Shown one piece after another: positions 32,310 to 43,158 of a stretch of 64,000 nt of DNA. The DNA comes from Stomoxys calcitrans (taxonomy: Eukaryota > Arthropoda > Insecta > Diptera > Muscidae). The stretch lies in the NCBI RefSeq assembly GCF_963082655.1, contig NC_081553.1, positions 59,967,571-60,031,570 of the forward strand, read 5' to 3'. The notes under the pieces were generated by a model. The model made no database searches, was not told the origin of the DNA, and was given only the letters and a program-made list of their open reading frames with translations. The translations under genes and the position numbers were made by a program. The stretch's first letter is position 1. Each line of letters begins with the position of its first letter.

Positions 32310-34760
32310 TCGGTTTAGATTTGGATACAGCTCCCATATATATGTTCCTCCGATTTGCAGTAATAATGCTATAAAATTGTCATTTCTGAACCGATTTTCT
32401 CGAAATTTGACAAAAAGGATTTCACTCTCGACATTATTGGTGAATTTCATAGAAATCGGTTCAGATTTAGATATAGCTCTCATATATATATATATATCGT
32501 CCGGTTTTCACTCCTAGAGCCACTGCAAGCGCATTTATTGACCAATCTTGTCAAAATTTTGCACAGCGCTAAGATGTTTGCTAAAAATCGGTTCAAATTT
32601 AGATATAGCTCCCATATATATGTTCGTCCGATTTGCAGTAATAATTCTATAAGATGGTCATTTGTGAACCGATTCTCTCGAAACTCAGCGAAAGGGATTT
32701 TCTTACGACTCTCGACATTACTGGTGAATTTCATTGAGATCGGTTCAGATATAGATATAGCTCTCCTATATATATATCGTCCGATTTTCACTCCTAGAGC
32801 CACTGCAAGCGCATTTATTGACCAATCTTCACAAAACTTTGGACAACGCTTTCCTCAACGACTTTTACAATATCTATAAAGTTCGATCGAAATCGGTACA
32901 GATTTAGATATAGCTCCCATATATATGTTCGTCCGATTTGCAGAAATAATGCAATATAATGGTCATTTGTGAACCAATTCTCTCGAAATTTGGAAAAAGG
33001 GATTTTCTTATGACTCTCGACATAACTGATGAATTTCATAGAAATCGGTTCAGATTTAGATATAGCTCTCCTATATATATATCCCCGATTTTCACTCCTA
33101 GTGCCACTGCAAGCGCATTTATTGACCAATCTTGTCAAAATTTTGTACAGCGCCTTCCTCAACTACTTTTGCAATATATATAAAGTTTGTTCCAAATCGG
33201 TTCAGATTTAGATATAGCTCCCATATATATGTTCGTCCGATTTGCAGTAATAATGCTATAAAATGGTCATTTATTAACCGATTATCTTAAAATTTGTCAC
33301 GAACGATTTTCTTATGACTCTCGACATTACTGTTGAATTTCATATAAATCGGTTCAGATTTAGATATAGCTGTCATATATATATAGCGCCAGATGTTCAT
33401 CCCAAGAGCCACTGCAAGCGCATTGTTTAACCAATATTGTCAATTTATTGACCAATCTTGCCAAAATTTTGCAAAACGCTTTTCCCGATGACTGCCCCAG
33501 TATCTGAGAAGTTTGCTCGAAATTGGTTCAGATTTAGATATAGCTCCCATATATATCTTCGTCCGATTTGCAACAATAATGCTATAAAATTGTCATTTGT
33601 GAACCGATTCTCTCGAAATTTGGCACGAAAGATTTTCTTGTGACTTTCGACATTGCCGGTGAATTTCATAGAAATCGGTTCAGATTTACATATAGTTCTG
33701 CTATATATATATTGCCCGATTTTCACTCCAAGAGCCACGGCAAGCGCATTTATTGACCAATCTTGCCAAAATTTTGTACAGCGCTTTCCCCGACCATCAC
33801 AATATCTAAGAAGTTTACTAAAAATCGGTTGAGATTTAGATATAGCTCCCATATATATGTTCATCCGATTTGCTGTAATATTGCAATAAAATGGTCATTT
33901 GTGAAGCGAATCTCTCGAAATTTGGCAGAAAGGATTTTCTTATGACTCTCGACATTACTGTTAATTTTCATTGAAATCGGTTCATATTTAGATATAGCTG
34001 TCATATATATATATCGCCAGATTTTCATCCCAAGAGCCACTGCAAGTGCATTTATTGACCAATCTTACCAAAACTTTGGACAACGCTTTCCTTAAAGACT
34101 TTTACAAAATCTATAAAGTTTGATCGAAATCGGTTCAGATTTAGATATAGCTCTCCATATATATGTTCGTCCGATTTGCAGTAATAATGCTATAAAATGT
34201 TCATTTCTGAACCGATTCTCTCGAAATTTGGCAGAAAGGATTTTTTTATGACTCTCGACATTAGTGGTAAATTTCATAGAAATCGGTTCTGATTTAGATA
34301 TAGTTCTCCTATGTATATATCGCCCGATTTGCACTCCTAGAGCCACTGCAATCGCATTTATTGACCAATTTTGCCAAAATTTTGGACAACGCTTTCCTCG
34401 ACAACTTTTACAATATCTATAAAATTTGATCGAAATCGGTTCAGATTTAGATATAGCTCACATATATATTCGTCCGATTTTGATAAATATTGCAAGAAAG
34501 TGCTCTTTTTTTAAGAAGAAGGATTTTCTTATGTCCTGTAATATTACTGGTAAATTTCATAGAAATCGGTTCAGATTTATATATAGCTGTCATATATGTA
34601 TATCGTCCGATTTTCATCCCATGTCAGTCAGATTTTGGATAACTTGCTATAATGTTGTCATTTGTCAACCGTATTTATTACAGTTTCAACATATTTGCTC
34701 GCCGAGGTCCATCGAAATTGGTTCAAAATTGGATATAGCTTCCATATTGTACTTATCCGA
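32310..34760 (+). repeat. H-family type C array with 305-bp dimeric unit
   Basis: Two diverged half-units alternate: one with 'CCCATATATATGTTCGTCCG', the other with 'CACTCCTAGAGCCACTGC' and 'GCGCATTTATTGACCAATC'. 'GCAAGCGCATT' landmarks at 32525, 32805, 33109, 33414, 33740, 34042 and 34348 are mostly 302-306 bp apart, that is two 153-bp units. The 326-bp interval holds a short local duplication of 'TTGTCAATTTATTGACCAAT'. Open frames on both strands are repeat shadows. Confidence 0.8.
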
Positions 34761-34769
34761 CTTTTGCCC

Positions 34770-35955
34770 TTCCTTACTGTCTTTTTTTTTTTTTTGTTGA
34801 ATAGAAATTATTTTATTTTAAAATCTTTAAATGCCCAAAAAAATGAAAACCTCACAAAGATAAGGTAAATAATTTGTATCTCCCATTACACTTTGATGGC
34901 CCCGCATCCACATTTTCTAGAAGTCTGTTAGCCCTTAAGATACATTAATGGGAAAACAATTTTTTTACGATGCACTAAGGTATTGTAAAAACGCACCAAG
35001 TATTATGGCCAACCATGAATAAGGAAACAAAAATGGAAGAAGAAAAAGAAAAGAAACAACAGAAACAAAACAAATATTAATATTGTTTAACTGAAAATGT
35101 GGCTTAATACGAGTCAATGCGATGCGATTTCGCTATGGTGAATGGCCACCATAGCCTCCTCGTTGCCACCCTCTGAAATGCTCTTAACATTCAATATCCT
35201 ATGCTGTGGAGCAATACAAATTGCAAGGACCCCTTACACATAGCCTTCTGCCAAAGCAGTCATTCGTCCTTACAAACATCCATACTTAAATATGTTTGTA
35301 TGCAAAGGAACAATATGAAAATATCTTAAGGATATTATAATATATCCTGACCGGCACCCGCACCCATACCCGCCCCTCCCACACTCTTCTATCCATGGCT
35401 ATGGCATCAAAACCAATGAGAGATTTGTTGGAGTGAAAAAAAAGAAAAAAAAAAACTCTGATAATTCCCAGTAAAATAATAAAATCATCGTAAATGCCGT
35501 TGTTTTGGAAGAGGCATAAGACTGAGGCAGCCGCCTGGTACTGTTGCACATTATAATGCTTTTAATATATCCTTGTGCTAGCAAAAAAAAAATATTCGAA
35601 AAAAAAATACACATAAGCGACCATAATCTGTGAAACAACACAACAAAATGTTTACAATTTTGTTTAAATATTTTGCAATATTGGTTCCAGCATAAGCTGC
35701 AATGGACTTCAAATCCGGCTTACTCAAAGGTTGATGGCCAACAATGATATGCTGCTGGCTTCCGAGCACTATGAAAGTAGTTATGTTTAAAAGATACCAT
35801 GAAGAGTTTATATGATTGTCCTTGCAGCTGTTGACGTATGGGTTATGCTTTGCTTAACCATACATGTCCTAGGTATGTGGCATATTTAGCATATTGGGTA
35901 ATAGATAGGATAATAACCGAGTTGCCATCGATTTAATACAAATTTTATTTTCGTT
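34770..35955. other. AT-rich unassigned sequence
   Basis: Poly-T and poly-A runs and no supported gene. A TTTTCGTTTGCAG that resembles a 3' splice site lies just before LINE B (about 35948-35960) but has no partner evidence. Confidence 0.4.
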
Positions 35956-35973
35956 TGCAGGCCGAACGAACGC

Positions 35974-36381
35974 TTGCATTGGAATCCGATGGAATCCTCA
36001 TCGGCAAGGGCTGCCGCCTCAGTGTACGCGTTCGTTTTTTTTTCGTCATGGGAGAGGCACATCCCGGAGTGTCTTCGCCGCACGCTTCTGGTCCGTGTCG
36101 GGATTGAAAAGAACCCCGGACCCTGGTTCTGTTCGGTGTGCCAGAACCCCCTCCATCATCGGTCGGTGTCGATGAGGTGTAACCGGTGCATGGAGTCGGT
36201 ACATTTCCGATCTTGCTCTGGCCTCACTTCACTACGGGAGTATAGTCATACTGGTTATGTCACAATGTGCTGTGCGAACATAGCCAGCAGTGGGTCACAA
36301 GCGACGTCGTCATCGTCGCCTTCCGTGTCATCGTCGTCGGACCATGTGACCTCCCCGACCTCTCCCAAGCGGCAATTTTAG
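35974..36381 (+). pseudogene. LINE B N-terminal region: 2A-like motif and zinc finger
   Basis: A 135-codon frame. Residues 43-50 read GIEKNPGP (36100-36123), a match to the 2A-like core (D/G)(V/I)ExNPGP. They are followed at once by a zinc-binding pattern C-x2-C-x12-C-x2-C-x4-H-x3-C (from FCSVCQ to HFRSC). A serine-rich tail (SSSSPSVSSSSDH) ends the frame. 2A-like motifs are known in several non-LTR families, where they separate an N-terminal segment from the downstream product; whether this one works is unknown. The frame ends in a stop created at the junction of a 186-bp tandem duplication. Confidence 0.65.
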
Positions 36382-36569
36382 TGGGTACATTTCCGATTTT
36401 GCTCTGGCCTCCCTTCACTACGGGAGTATAGTCATACTGGCTATGTCGCAAGGTGCTGTGCGAACATAGCCAGCAGTGGCTCACAAGCGTCGTCGTCGTC
36501 GCCTTCTGCGTTCCCGTCGTCGGACCATGTGACTCCCCGACCTCTCCTAAGCGGCTATTTACGAAACGG
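36198..36569 (+). repeat. 186-bp tandem duplication in LINE B
   Basis: 'GGTACATTTCCGAT' occurs at 36198 and 36384. Both copies run through CTACGGGAGTATAGTCATAC, the Ser-encoding TCGTCGTCG tract and CCCCGACCTCTCC. The first copy ends TTTTAG, a stop in the original frame. Confidence 0.85.
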
Positions 36570-36599
36570 CAGCATCCCAGCCCCAATATTGCCGGGGCA

Positions 36600-37390
36600 G
36601 TGCCGGGAAGTGTATCGTTTTTGCAGTTAAACTGCAACGGACTTCGTGGCAAGATCGATGAGATTGTGGACTTTATGACTTTATATTGGTCGCAGCGATC
36701 CAGAAGACAAAGCTGACCAACACCTGCAGCTTGGACAGTTGTCACGGTTACAATGTGCTACGTAAGGATCGCTTAAGGAATGGAGGTAGGGGATTGGCCT
36801 TCGTGATACACCATTCCGTCCAATATAGTCCTATCTCGCCTGCGCATGGCGCTAGTGACCCCTACATGGAATGCATGGGGATAGCAGTCAGGTCCGGTAC
36901 TGCCGAGATAGAGCTATACAATATGTACATTCCGCCGGTTGGTAGCTGTGTCCCGATTAATGGCCAGGCTTATAACCCCGACATAAGTGGGTTGCTATCT
37001 GGCCATAATCGTCTGGTTGTAGGGCACTCTAATGCGCATCACACGTCATGGCATTCTCCCCTAGGTAACGACCAGCAGGGCATAGCTTTGGCAGAGCAGA
37101 TTGAAAGCTCCACGTTTGGCACGGTGAATCAGGATGCCCCCACCAGGATTACGAGGAGGTGCAACAGCTCGCCAAACATCTCCATTGCATCCCATGATCT
37201 CCTGAGTGACATATCCTCGCAAGCCGTCATCTCTTTGGGGTCAGAGACCACCTACCCATAATTCTCACCATCGACAGACCACCCGACTTCATAACCTCTG
37301 AGCGCCGGACGTTTATCAATCATAAGAAGGCCGATTGGGCTGGCTTCAAAGAGTACACCAAACGCCGCTCCAGTGAACTGCCACCACCCT
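36600..37390 (+). pseudogene. LINE B APE-type endonuclease
   Basis: Starts SVSFLQLNCNGLRGKIDEIV (36608 onward, different frame), then VAAIQKTKLTNTC.. in the 36686-37261 frame. The metal-binding glutamate of 'QETKL' is a lysine here (QKTKL), and the usual GDxNAHH block is GHSNAHH (about 37030), so two catalytic positions are lost. It continues through ARTRITRRCNSSPNISIA-type sequence and then, after a frameshift near 37245, through LPIILTIDRPPDFIT to 37390. The asparagine in LQLNCNG remains. Known role of the domain: nicking the genomic target for reverse transcription. Confidence 0.7.
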
Positions 37391-37492
37391 CGGAAACACT
37401 GATGTTACTAAGAGGCAATGATGTCTCATAAGGACGATGTAGTGTCTTAGAGTTACTATTTCATCTTAGATATACTTTTGCGTATTTCTAAG

Positions 37493-37978
37493 CGACACTG
37501 ATGTATCTAAAAGACATTGATATGTCTAAGAGACACTGATATGTCAAAGAGACACTGATATGTCTAAGAGGCACTGATGTGTCTAAGAGGCACTGATATG
37601 TCTTAGAGACACTGATGTGTCCAAGAGACGCTAATGTGTCCAAGAGACGCTAATGTGTCTAAGAGACACTGATGTGTCTGAGAGACACTGATGTGTCTAA
37701 GAGACACTGATGTGTCTAAGAGACATTGATGTGTCTAAGAGACACTGATGTGTCTGAGAGACACTGATGTGTCTAAGAGACACTGATGTGTCTAAGAGAC
37801 ACTGATGTGTCTAAGCGACATTGATGTGTCTAAGAGACACTGATGTGTCTAAGAAACACTGATGTGTCTAAGAAACACTGATGTGTCTAAGAGACACTGA
37901 TGTGTCCAAGAGACGCTAATGTGTCTAAGAGACACTGATCTGTCTAAGAGACACTGATGTGTCCAAGAGACACTGATG
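37493..37978 (+). repeat. 19-bp minisatellite of hairpin units, about 25 copies
   Basis: Unit GTGTCTAAGAGACACTGAT. GTGTCT and AGACAC are perfect inverted arms around AAG, so each unit can fold alone. More degenerate units reach back to about 37396. The array lies inside LINE B coding sequence: ACACTGATGTT occurs at both the last coding bases before the array and the first after it, which shows where it was seeded. Confidence 0.9.
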
Positions 37979-38936
37979 TTGATGCTAGTGGCCGAGAGGA
38001 AATTCCGAGACATCATTAACGCAGCCGGTCGAATACCCCAAGTGCGGCCCAATTTCCCGGCGCAAGCAGTGGTACTCGCAGACGAGCGTGATAGGATTCG
38101 TGGTATGGACCCCGCTAACCCCATAATCAGCGAGCTGAATCTGAAAATAAACAGGGTAGTCAACTAACATAAGCGGAATTTGTGGCTGGAACACTTGGTG
38201 CAATGTAACTTAGGCACCGGTGTAGGCAAACTGTGGTCTACAGTTAAGTCACTCTCGAGCCCCGGTAGAAGGGATCACAGGACCTCAGTCACTTTTGGCG
38301 AAGTAACCGTGACTGATCCGAAGAGATGCGCCAGGATGTTCAACCGTCAATTTATTGTGCATCCCAAGAGAGACAGGGAAAGGAGGAGAGCCATTTGTCG
38401 TATTTGTGGTCTCCGGACCGATGAGCAGCCATCACAATTTACCGTGGGCGAAGTTACGAATGTCATCCGTGGTGCCAAATCATCTAAGGCGTTGGGCCCC
38501 GACGGAATTTCTACATTGATGTTGAAGAATTTGGATTCACCTGGAGATGAGTACCTTACCACTGTCCTTAACCTGTCATCCCGATGTCTGGAAAATGGGC
38601 AGAGTGATCCCGCTACTGAAGCCTGGAAAAGACCCGAGTTTAGGGGAGTCGTACAGACCTATCTCCCTTCTCTCACCAATGGCAAAGACGCTTGAGGCAT
38701 TACTCCTCCCGAGCCTCGTAGAAGAATTTCCATTCGCCGAGCATCAACATGGATTTCGAAGACTGCATAGCACAACAACTGCATTGCATGCCATTACCGC
38801 ACACACTTGCCGTGGCTTCAATCAGCCCAGGCCATGTGTTAGGACGGTCCTCGTGGCACTGGACCTATCGAAGGCATGCGACACGGTCAGCTATGCCAAA
38901 TTATTTGAGGACATCGCCTACACGTGCCTCCAGTAA
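37979..38936 (+). pseudogene. LINE B linker and reverse transcriptase (fingers to palm start)
   Basis: After the array the frame resumes with LVAERKFRDIINAAGRIPQV. It then reads, in the 38180-38695 frame, LWSTVKSLSSPG and SKALGPDGISTLML (RT block 1). After a frameshift near 38580 come GRVIPLLKPGKDP, ESYRPISLLSPMAK (block 2), QHGFRRLHSTTTAL (block 2a/3 region) and LDLSKACDTVSY (block A; usual phenylalanine replaced by cysteine). Then it stops. The catalytic YADD block is not present. It is cut off at 38936 where another LINE fragment begins. Confidence 0.7.
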
Positions 38937-39765
38937 ACTACTCTGAAGAAGACTTGGGCAAAATAATTTAGATTGTCCAAGCATAGGAGACATTGACGAA
39001 AATGTCAACAGGACTACGGCATCACTGGTGGGGTCTATCAAAGAGTTGTCCTCTTCGAGAAAGGAAATCATCCCAAGAAAACCCTGGATGACCGGGGAGA
39101 TTCGCAATATTGGGAAAGAGGTCCGCAGACTTTTTGAAAGAGCATGTCGTAAAAAAGGTGAAGTATATTGGGATGTGTATAACACACGGCTCAAGGAATA
39201 CAATACAATTTTCCAGAGCGGCAAAACGTGCCTGCTGAAAAAAACCAAGATGAAAAAAACCCATGTCCAAACTGAAACTTTAGTAGCCCTCATGGGAGTG
39301 AGAGCAGAGACAAGACAAGCTTTTGATGAATACGAATTTTCCACAGGATACTACGGGACTCACGCAGACACCGGAATCTTGGAATAATGATATTTATCAA
39401 AGGCTTATCCTTACAAAATTTAAGGTGAGGAAATCCTTGAGGAGACTTTAAACCATTTAAGTCACCCAGACCTGATGGAATATTTTCGGCGTTATAACAG
39501 AAGTAGGAAAAACTATCTGACGCCCCACCTGGCCAATATTTCCGGCGTTACTACAAAAGGAGGCCGACTATCTTGCGCCCCACTTGGCCAATATTTTCAC
39601 AGCGTGCCTGGGACTGGGACTGGGACATATACTCCGAAAGCCCGGCAAGGTAAGTAATGCAACACCAAAGGTCTACAGACCAATAAGCCTTACATCATTT
39701 CTACTCAAAACGATGGAACGTATTGTGGACACAATAATTAAGAGTAGGACAACCATCGAACTCCT
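38937..39765 (+). pseudogene. LINE linker and RT fingers fragment
   Basis: The frame 39028-39387 (..KPWMTGEIRNIGKEVRRLFERA..) is the basic linker between endonuclease and RT in insect LINEs. It is followed, with frameshifts, by a decayed 'FKPFKSPGPDGI' block near 39460, LANIFTACLGLGLGHILRKP and YRPISLTSFLLKTMERIVD (39675-39735; RT block 2). A 56-bp segment is duplicated in tandem (39481 and 39537; 'TATTTTCGGCGTTA'). The 3' part is cut by an H-family segment. Confidence 0.65.
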
Positions 39766-39769
39766 GAAA

Positions 39770-39984
39770 TTTTGGATGCGGTGTTTTGTTACGACTTCCA
39801 ATTACGTCCCAAGTGGGTCAAGAACCTGATATAGCTCCCATATAAACTGATCTCCTGATTTGACTTCTTGAGCCCTCATAAGCCGCCTTTTTGTCCGATT
39901 TGGCTGAAATTGAGTGCCAAGTACAGCCAAATCGGTTTATAACCGGATATAGCTCCCATTTGTAATAAAGGGGATAAACCGACC
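39770..39984 (+). repeat. H-family array, left part of an interrupted copy
   Basis: About 1.4 type B units ending ..GGATATAGCTCCCATTT, where LINE C begins. The matching continuation (GATCTGATCGACTGATTTGA) resumes at about 43159. Confidence 0.65.
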
Positions 39985-40497
39985 TTGATTGTCAGGAACA
40001 GGCAGGAGGTACTAGATATTACCTTTGTATCGGAAGATACATGTGGAAGAATATGCGACTGCGAAATGTTGGATGACCATAGCTTCTCTGATCATCGTTA
40101 TATGAGTTGCAGCCTTGGAGAAAAAACTGAAGTAGTGGTCCCTCGGCTAAACAGAAGAAAGGCGGATTGGGATAAATTTCGGCACAAATTCTGCACCACT
40201 ATCCTTTCTAGACTACAAAAAGAAGTGGAAACAACGGAGGATATAGACGTAGTGGTCAAGCGGATCACGAAAGCCCCGAATGACTCGCTTGTGTCAGCAT
40301 GCCCTAGTGCCAAGCCAAGGGGCAAACACCGACCGCCATGGTGGACCCCAGAGCTGGTTGGTCTAAGGAAGGAGTACAGAAAACTCTTCAACAGAGCAAA
40401 AGCTACAAGAGCACCACACGATTGGGACATTTGTAAGGCTGAGCTAAGAAACTATAAGGGCGAGCTTAGAAAAAGGCTCAGAACAAATCCTGGGTAG
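39985..40497 (+). pseudogene. LINE C endonuclease C-terminus and linker
   Basis: A 170-codon open frame. RQEVLDITFVSED and HSFSDHRYMSCSL contain the terminal SDH block of the APE endonuclease, with the histidine conserved. PPWWTPELVGLRKEYRKLFN and the basic tail are the EN-RT linker. The frame ends at a stop after RTNPG and continues in another frame (WVEFCSSVEDTSEASRLRK..). Confidence 0.7.
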
Positions 40498-41930
40498 AAT
40501 TTTGCAGCTCCGTGGAGGATACATCTGAGGCCTCTAGGCTAAGGAAAATTCTGTCCTCGAGACCTATTACGGTGGGGTATATCCAGAAGTCAGAGAATGT
40601 ATGGACAATGTCTAGCGACGAAACACTAGAACTACTCGTTGATACATATTTCCCGGGAAATTCTCCAACGTGGCGCCAGAAGAGGTTTCGGAGGCCATTA
40701 GGAAAATTCTGTCTGAGCCGAAAATCCTTAGCGCGATAAAAAGTTTCGACTCCTTTAAATTGCCAGGCCCTGATGATGTATCACCGGTTGATATACAAGC
40801 TGTGTCTGATAGACTGGTTCCCTGGCTTAGGGATATATACTCTGCTTGTATCAGCATGTCATATATACCTGTGGGATGGAGGGACATGAAGGTCATTTTC
40901 ATTCCGAAAGCAGGAAAACCTTACCACACGAAGGCGAAAGATTTTCTTCCTATCTTTTATGCTGAAGACTCTCGAAAGGTTGTTAGAATCATATCTTAGG
41001 GCAAAGATCCCTGAAGATCGCCTGTCGCGGCAGCAGCGTGCATATAGTAAAGGCAAATTCAATGAAACAGCCCTTCACGACCTAGTCAGTTACATACAGG
41101 GTTCGGTTCTCTTGCTGTCAAGGAATATACAATGGTAGCATTTCTTGACATTGAAGGTCCTTTCAATAAAGTAAAACCGACGTCAATCATGAAGGAGTTG
41201 TAATTTCTAGGCATCAACTCTACGGTAAGAAAGTTTATTAATAACTTGCTTATTAAAAGATGCATGACGGCAAGGTTTGAGGTCTGTGGATCTAAAAACA
41301 AGGGTCAGCAGAGGAACTCCTCAAGGAGGTGTACAAACTCCCCTACTTTGGAATATAGCCATTAACACAATATTTTTGTCTCTGGAAGTAAATGGTGTAA
41401 AAGTGGGCGCGTATGCTGATAACGTGGCAATTGCGGTTAGGGGAAAGTTTCCCAGCACTCAAAGAGCTATACTTCAGGAAGCTTTACGTGCAACAGCAAA
41501 GTGGCCTAACCATAGTGGTCTGGGTATAAATCCGTGCAAGACAGAAGTAGTTCTTTTCAGCAGGAGAGAGACAAGTTGCCTACAGTGGAACCTGTCTCCT
41601 TGGGTGGAGAGAATTTTTCATTTACAGAAAGTGCAAAATACCTGGGTGTTTTGCTGGACAGGAAATTGAACTTCAAGTCCAACATTTTGAAAAGGGCAAG
41701 AAAGGCCACTCTTGCCCTATACACCTGCAAGAGAGCCATTGGCAAAAGTTGGGGATTTAGACTGCGTGTCATGCATTGGGTATATACTGCAGTTGTCAGA
41801 CCTACTATGCTATATGGTGTTGTAGTCTGGTGGACGGTACTCCAAAAATCCATCTACTGCTCAATACTTAACCGGATCCAAAGTAAGGCTTATTTGTGCA
41901 GACGAACTGAGGACGACACCATCTGATGCA
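40498..41930 (+). pseudogene. LINE C reverse transcriptase and thumb
   Basis: Block 1 is FDSFKLPGPDDVSPVDIQ (40745 onward). Then come WRDMKVIFIPKAGKPYHTKA, a decayed palm block A (MVAFLDIEGPFNKV, alanine to proline) near 41131, RGTPQGGVQTPLLWN (41310 onward) and the active-site block YADN at 41412-41423 instead of YADD. The thumb follows in 41534-41926 (KYLGVLLDRKLNFKSN.., VVRPTMLYGVVVWWT). At least four frame changes occur. Loss of the second active-site aspartate predicts no polymerase activity. Confidence 0.75.
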
Positions 41931-42179
41931 CTGAATTTAATGCTACATCTAATGCCTCGGGACAATGTGGCTAGACAAATTGCAGCGACCACTGCCGTGA
42001 GGTTAAGGGAGCTTACTCATTGGTCATGTGATGGCTACAGACACTGTGTTATCCTTAATACGTTATCCGATGTTTCAGGCGGTGTGGACTAAACCCTTTT
42101 TGAGTCGCTTTTTGATAAAAATTACTGTACCACTATTCCAGATTGAACAGAGTGGAACTACAATATCCCTGGTTACAGA

Positions 42180-42545
42180 AGTTACATAGACTTCTACACG
42201 GATGGTTGCAAACTAAACGACCAGGTGGGCTTTGCGGTGTACTCTAAAGATCTAGAACTCGTCATATCGAAGAGGTTACCCGACCACTGCAGAGTGTATC
42301 AAGCAGAGATCCTTGCAATTAAGGAAGTGGTGGAATGGCTGAGATATGATGCCATTACCACGATTGGCATAAATATCTTCTCAGACAGCCAGGTGGCCAT
42401 GTAATCCCTGGAGAACGTATTTCTGAACATTAAAGCCGCCCTCGACTGTCACAGAGTTCTCAACGAGATGGCTGAACAGTTCAAAATTCAACTGTTCTGG
42501 GTGCCAGGCCTCAGAGATATCCCAGGGAAATCTTAAATCAGACAA
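42180..42545 (+). pseudogene. LINE C RNase H
   Basis: YTDG (42195-42206), QAEILAIKEVVEW and NIFSDSQVAM carry the D-E-D catalytic residues. A stop follows SDSQVAM (42402). The histidine of 'WVPGH' is leucine (WVPGLRDIPG). The domain is otherwise colinear with family members. Confidence 0.75.
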
Positions 42546-42559
42546 GCTTGCGAGACTAG

Positions 42560-43090
42560 GAAATACTTTACACACTCCAGGGACACAGGAATCTGTGGGT
42601 ATGCCTCTAGCGACATGTAAGCTAAGTTTTCAGGACCAGGCCCCAAGGGTAACGAATGATAGATGGTCACACAGAGGGGGCTGTGAGCATTCCAAAACTA
42701 TGTGGCCTAATATAGACTGGAAGAGGTCTACTGCTTTGCTGTCATTGGCTAGAGCAGACGTCTCAGTCAATGTGTCCGCCATGACAGGTCCACTGCCTAA
42801 TCGGAAAACATGCTGACAGTCTGAAGGTTGCCAGCAATTACTTTTGCAGAAGCTGTAGGGACATCGAAGAATAAGAGACTATAGAACACCTTCTGTGTGT
42901 GTGTGTGTCCCGCACTAGCAGTCAGAAGGAGTTCCACTTAAGGCTCTCATTTCATTGAGAGAAGGGGTTCTTCTTCTTTAGGTTCTCATTTCATTGAGAA
43001 CCTGTCTGATTTAGGGGATGTGAACATTCGCAAATTATTGGGGTCTTTTTAAAGCGATCTGGATGGTTCAACGGTAGGAACTATTGTAGA
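42560..43090 (+). pseudogene. LINE C C-terminal Cys/His region
   Basis: A frame at 42595-42816 reads ATCKLSFQDQAPRVTNDRW.. and LLSLARADVSV. In other frames CRSCRDIEE, ETIEHLLC and CPALAV match the usual closing motif. A GT run at 42895-42911 (CTGTGTGTGTGTGTGTCC) has inserted extra Cys-Val codons inside the motif. A segment of about 40 bp ('CTCTCATTTCATTGAGA') is duplicated just after it. Confidence 0.65.
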
Positions 43091-43158
43091 AGGCAACTTC
43101 CTTCTTCTGTTCCTGTGGTATCACTATGGACAAAAACGTCTACGTGAGGCTGATGTCA

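Larger units (their letters stand above)
35956..38936 (+). mobile_element. LINE B: zinc finger/2A-motif protein, endonuclease and RT, 3'-truncated
   Basis: The order is an N-terminal zinc-finger coding region with a 2A-like motif (35974-36381), a partial tandem duplication of it (36384-36569), an APE-type endonuclease (about 36600-37390), an expanded 19-bp minisatellite inside the coding region (37493-37978), a linker, and RT up to the third block (38936). The palm active site and everything downstream are absent. Frameshifts lie near 36690, 37260 and 38580. The clade is not resolved; the residue style is of the Jockey/I/R1 group. Confidence 0.75.
39985..43158 (+). mobile_element. LINE C: endonuclease end, RT, RNase H and C-terminal Cys motif
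   Basis: The longest LINE body here, about 3.2 kb and 5'-truncated. The order is EN C-terminus and linker, RT, thumb, RNase H, Cys/His tail, 3' UTR ('CTGTGGTATCACTATGGAC', about 43110). It belongs to the RNase H-bearing I/R1/LOA group by domain order; the exact clade is not resolved. It is inserted within an H-family unit. Many frames are interrupted, so it is not functional. Confidence 0.75.

Noticed and set aside
35948..35960. 3' splice site (TTTTCGTTTGCAG) before LINE B
   Set aside because: No recognisable donor or host exon; a match this short is common by chance.
37493..37978. CRISPR-like array
   Set aside because: Units are contiguous 19-bp repeats without spacers, inside a eukaryotic LINE.
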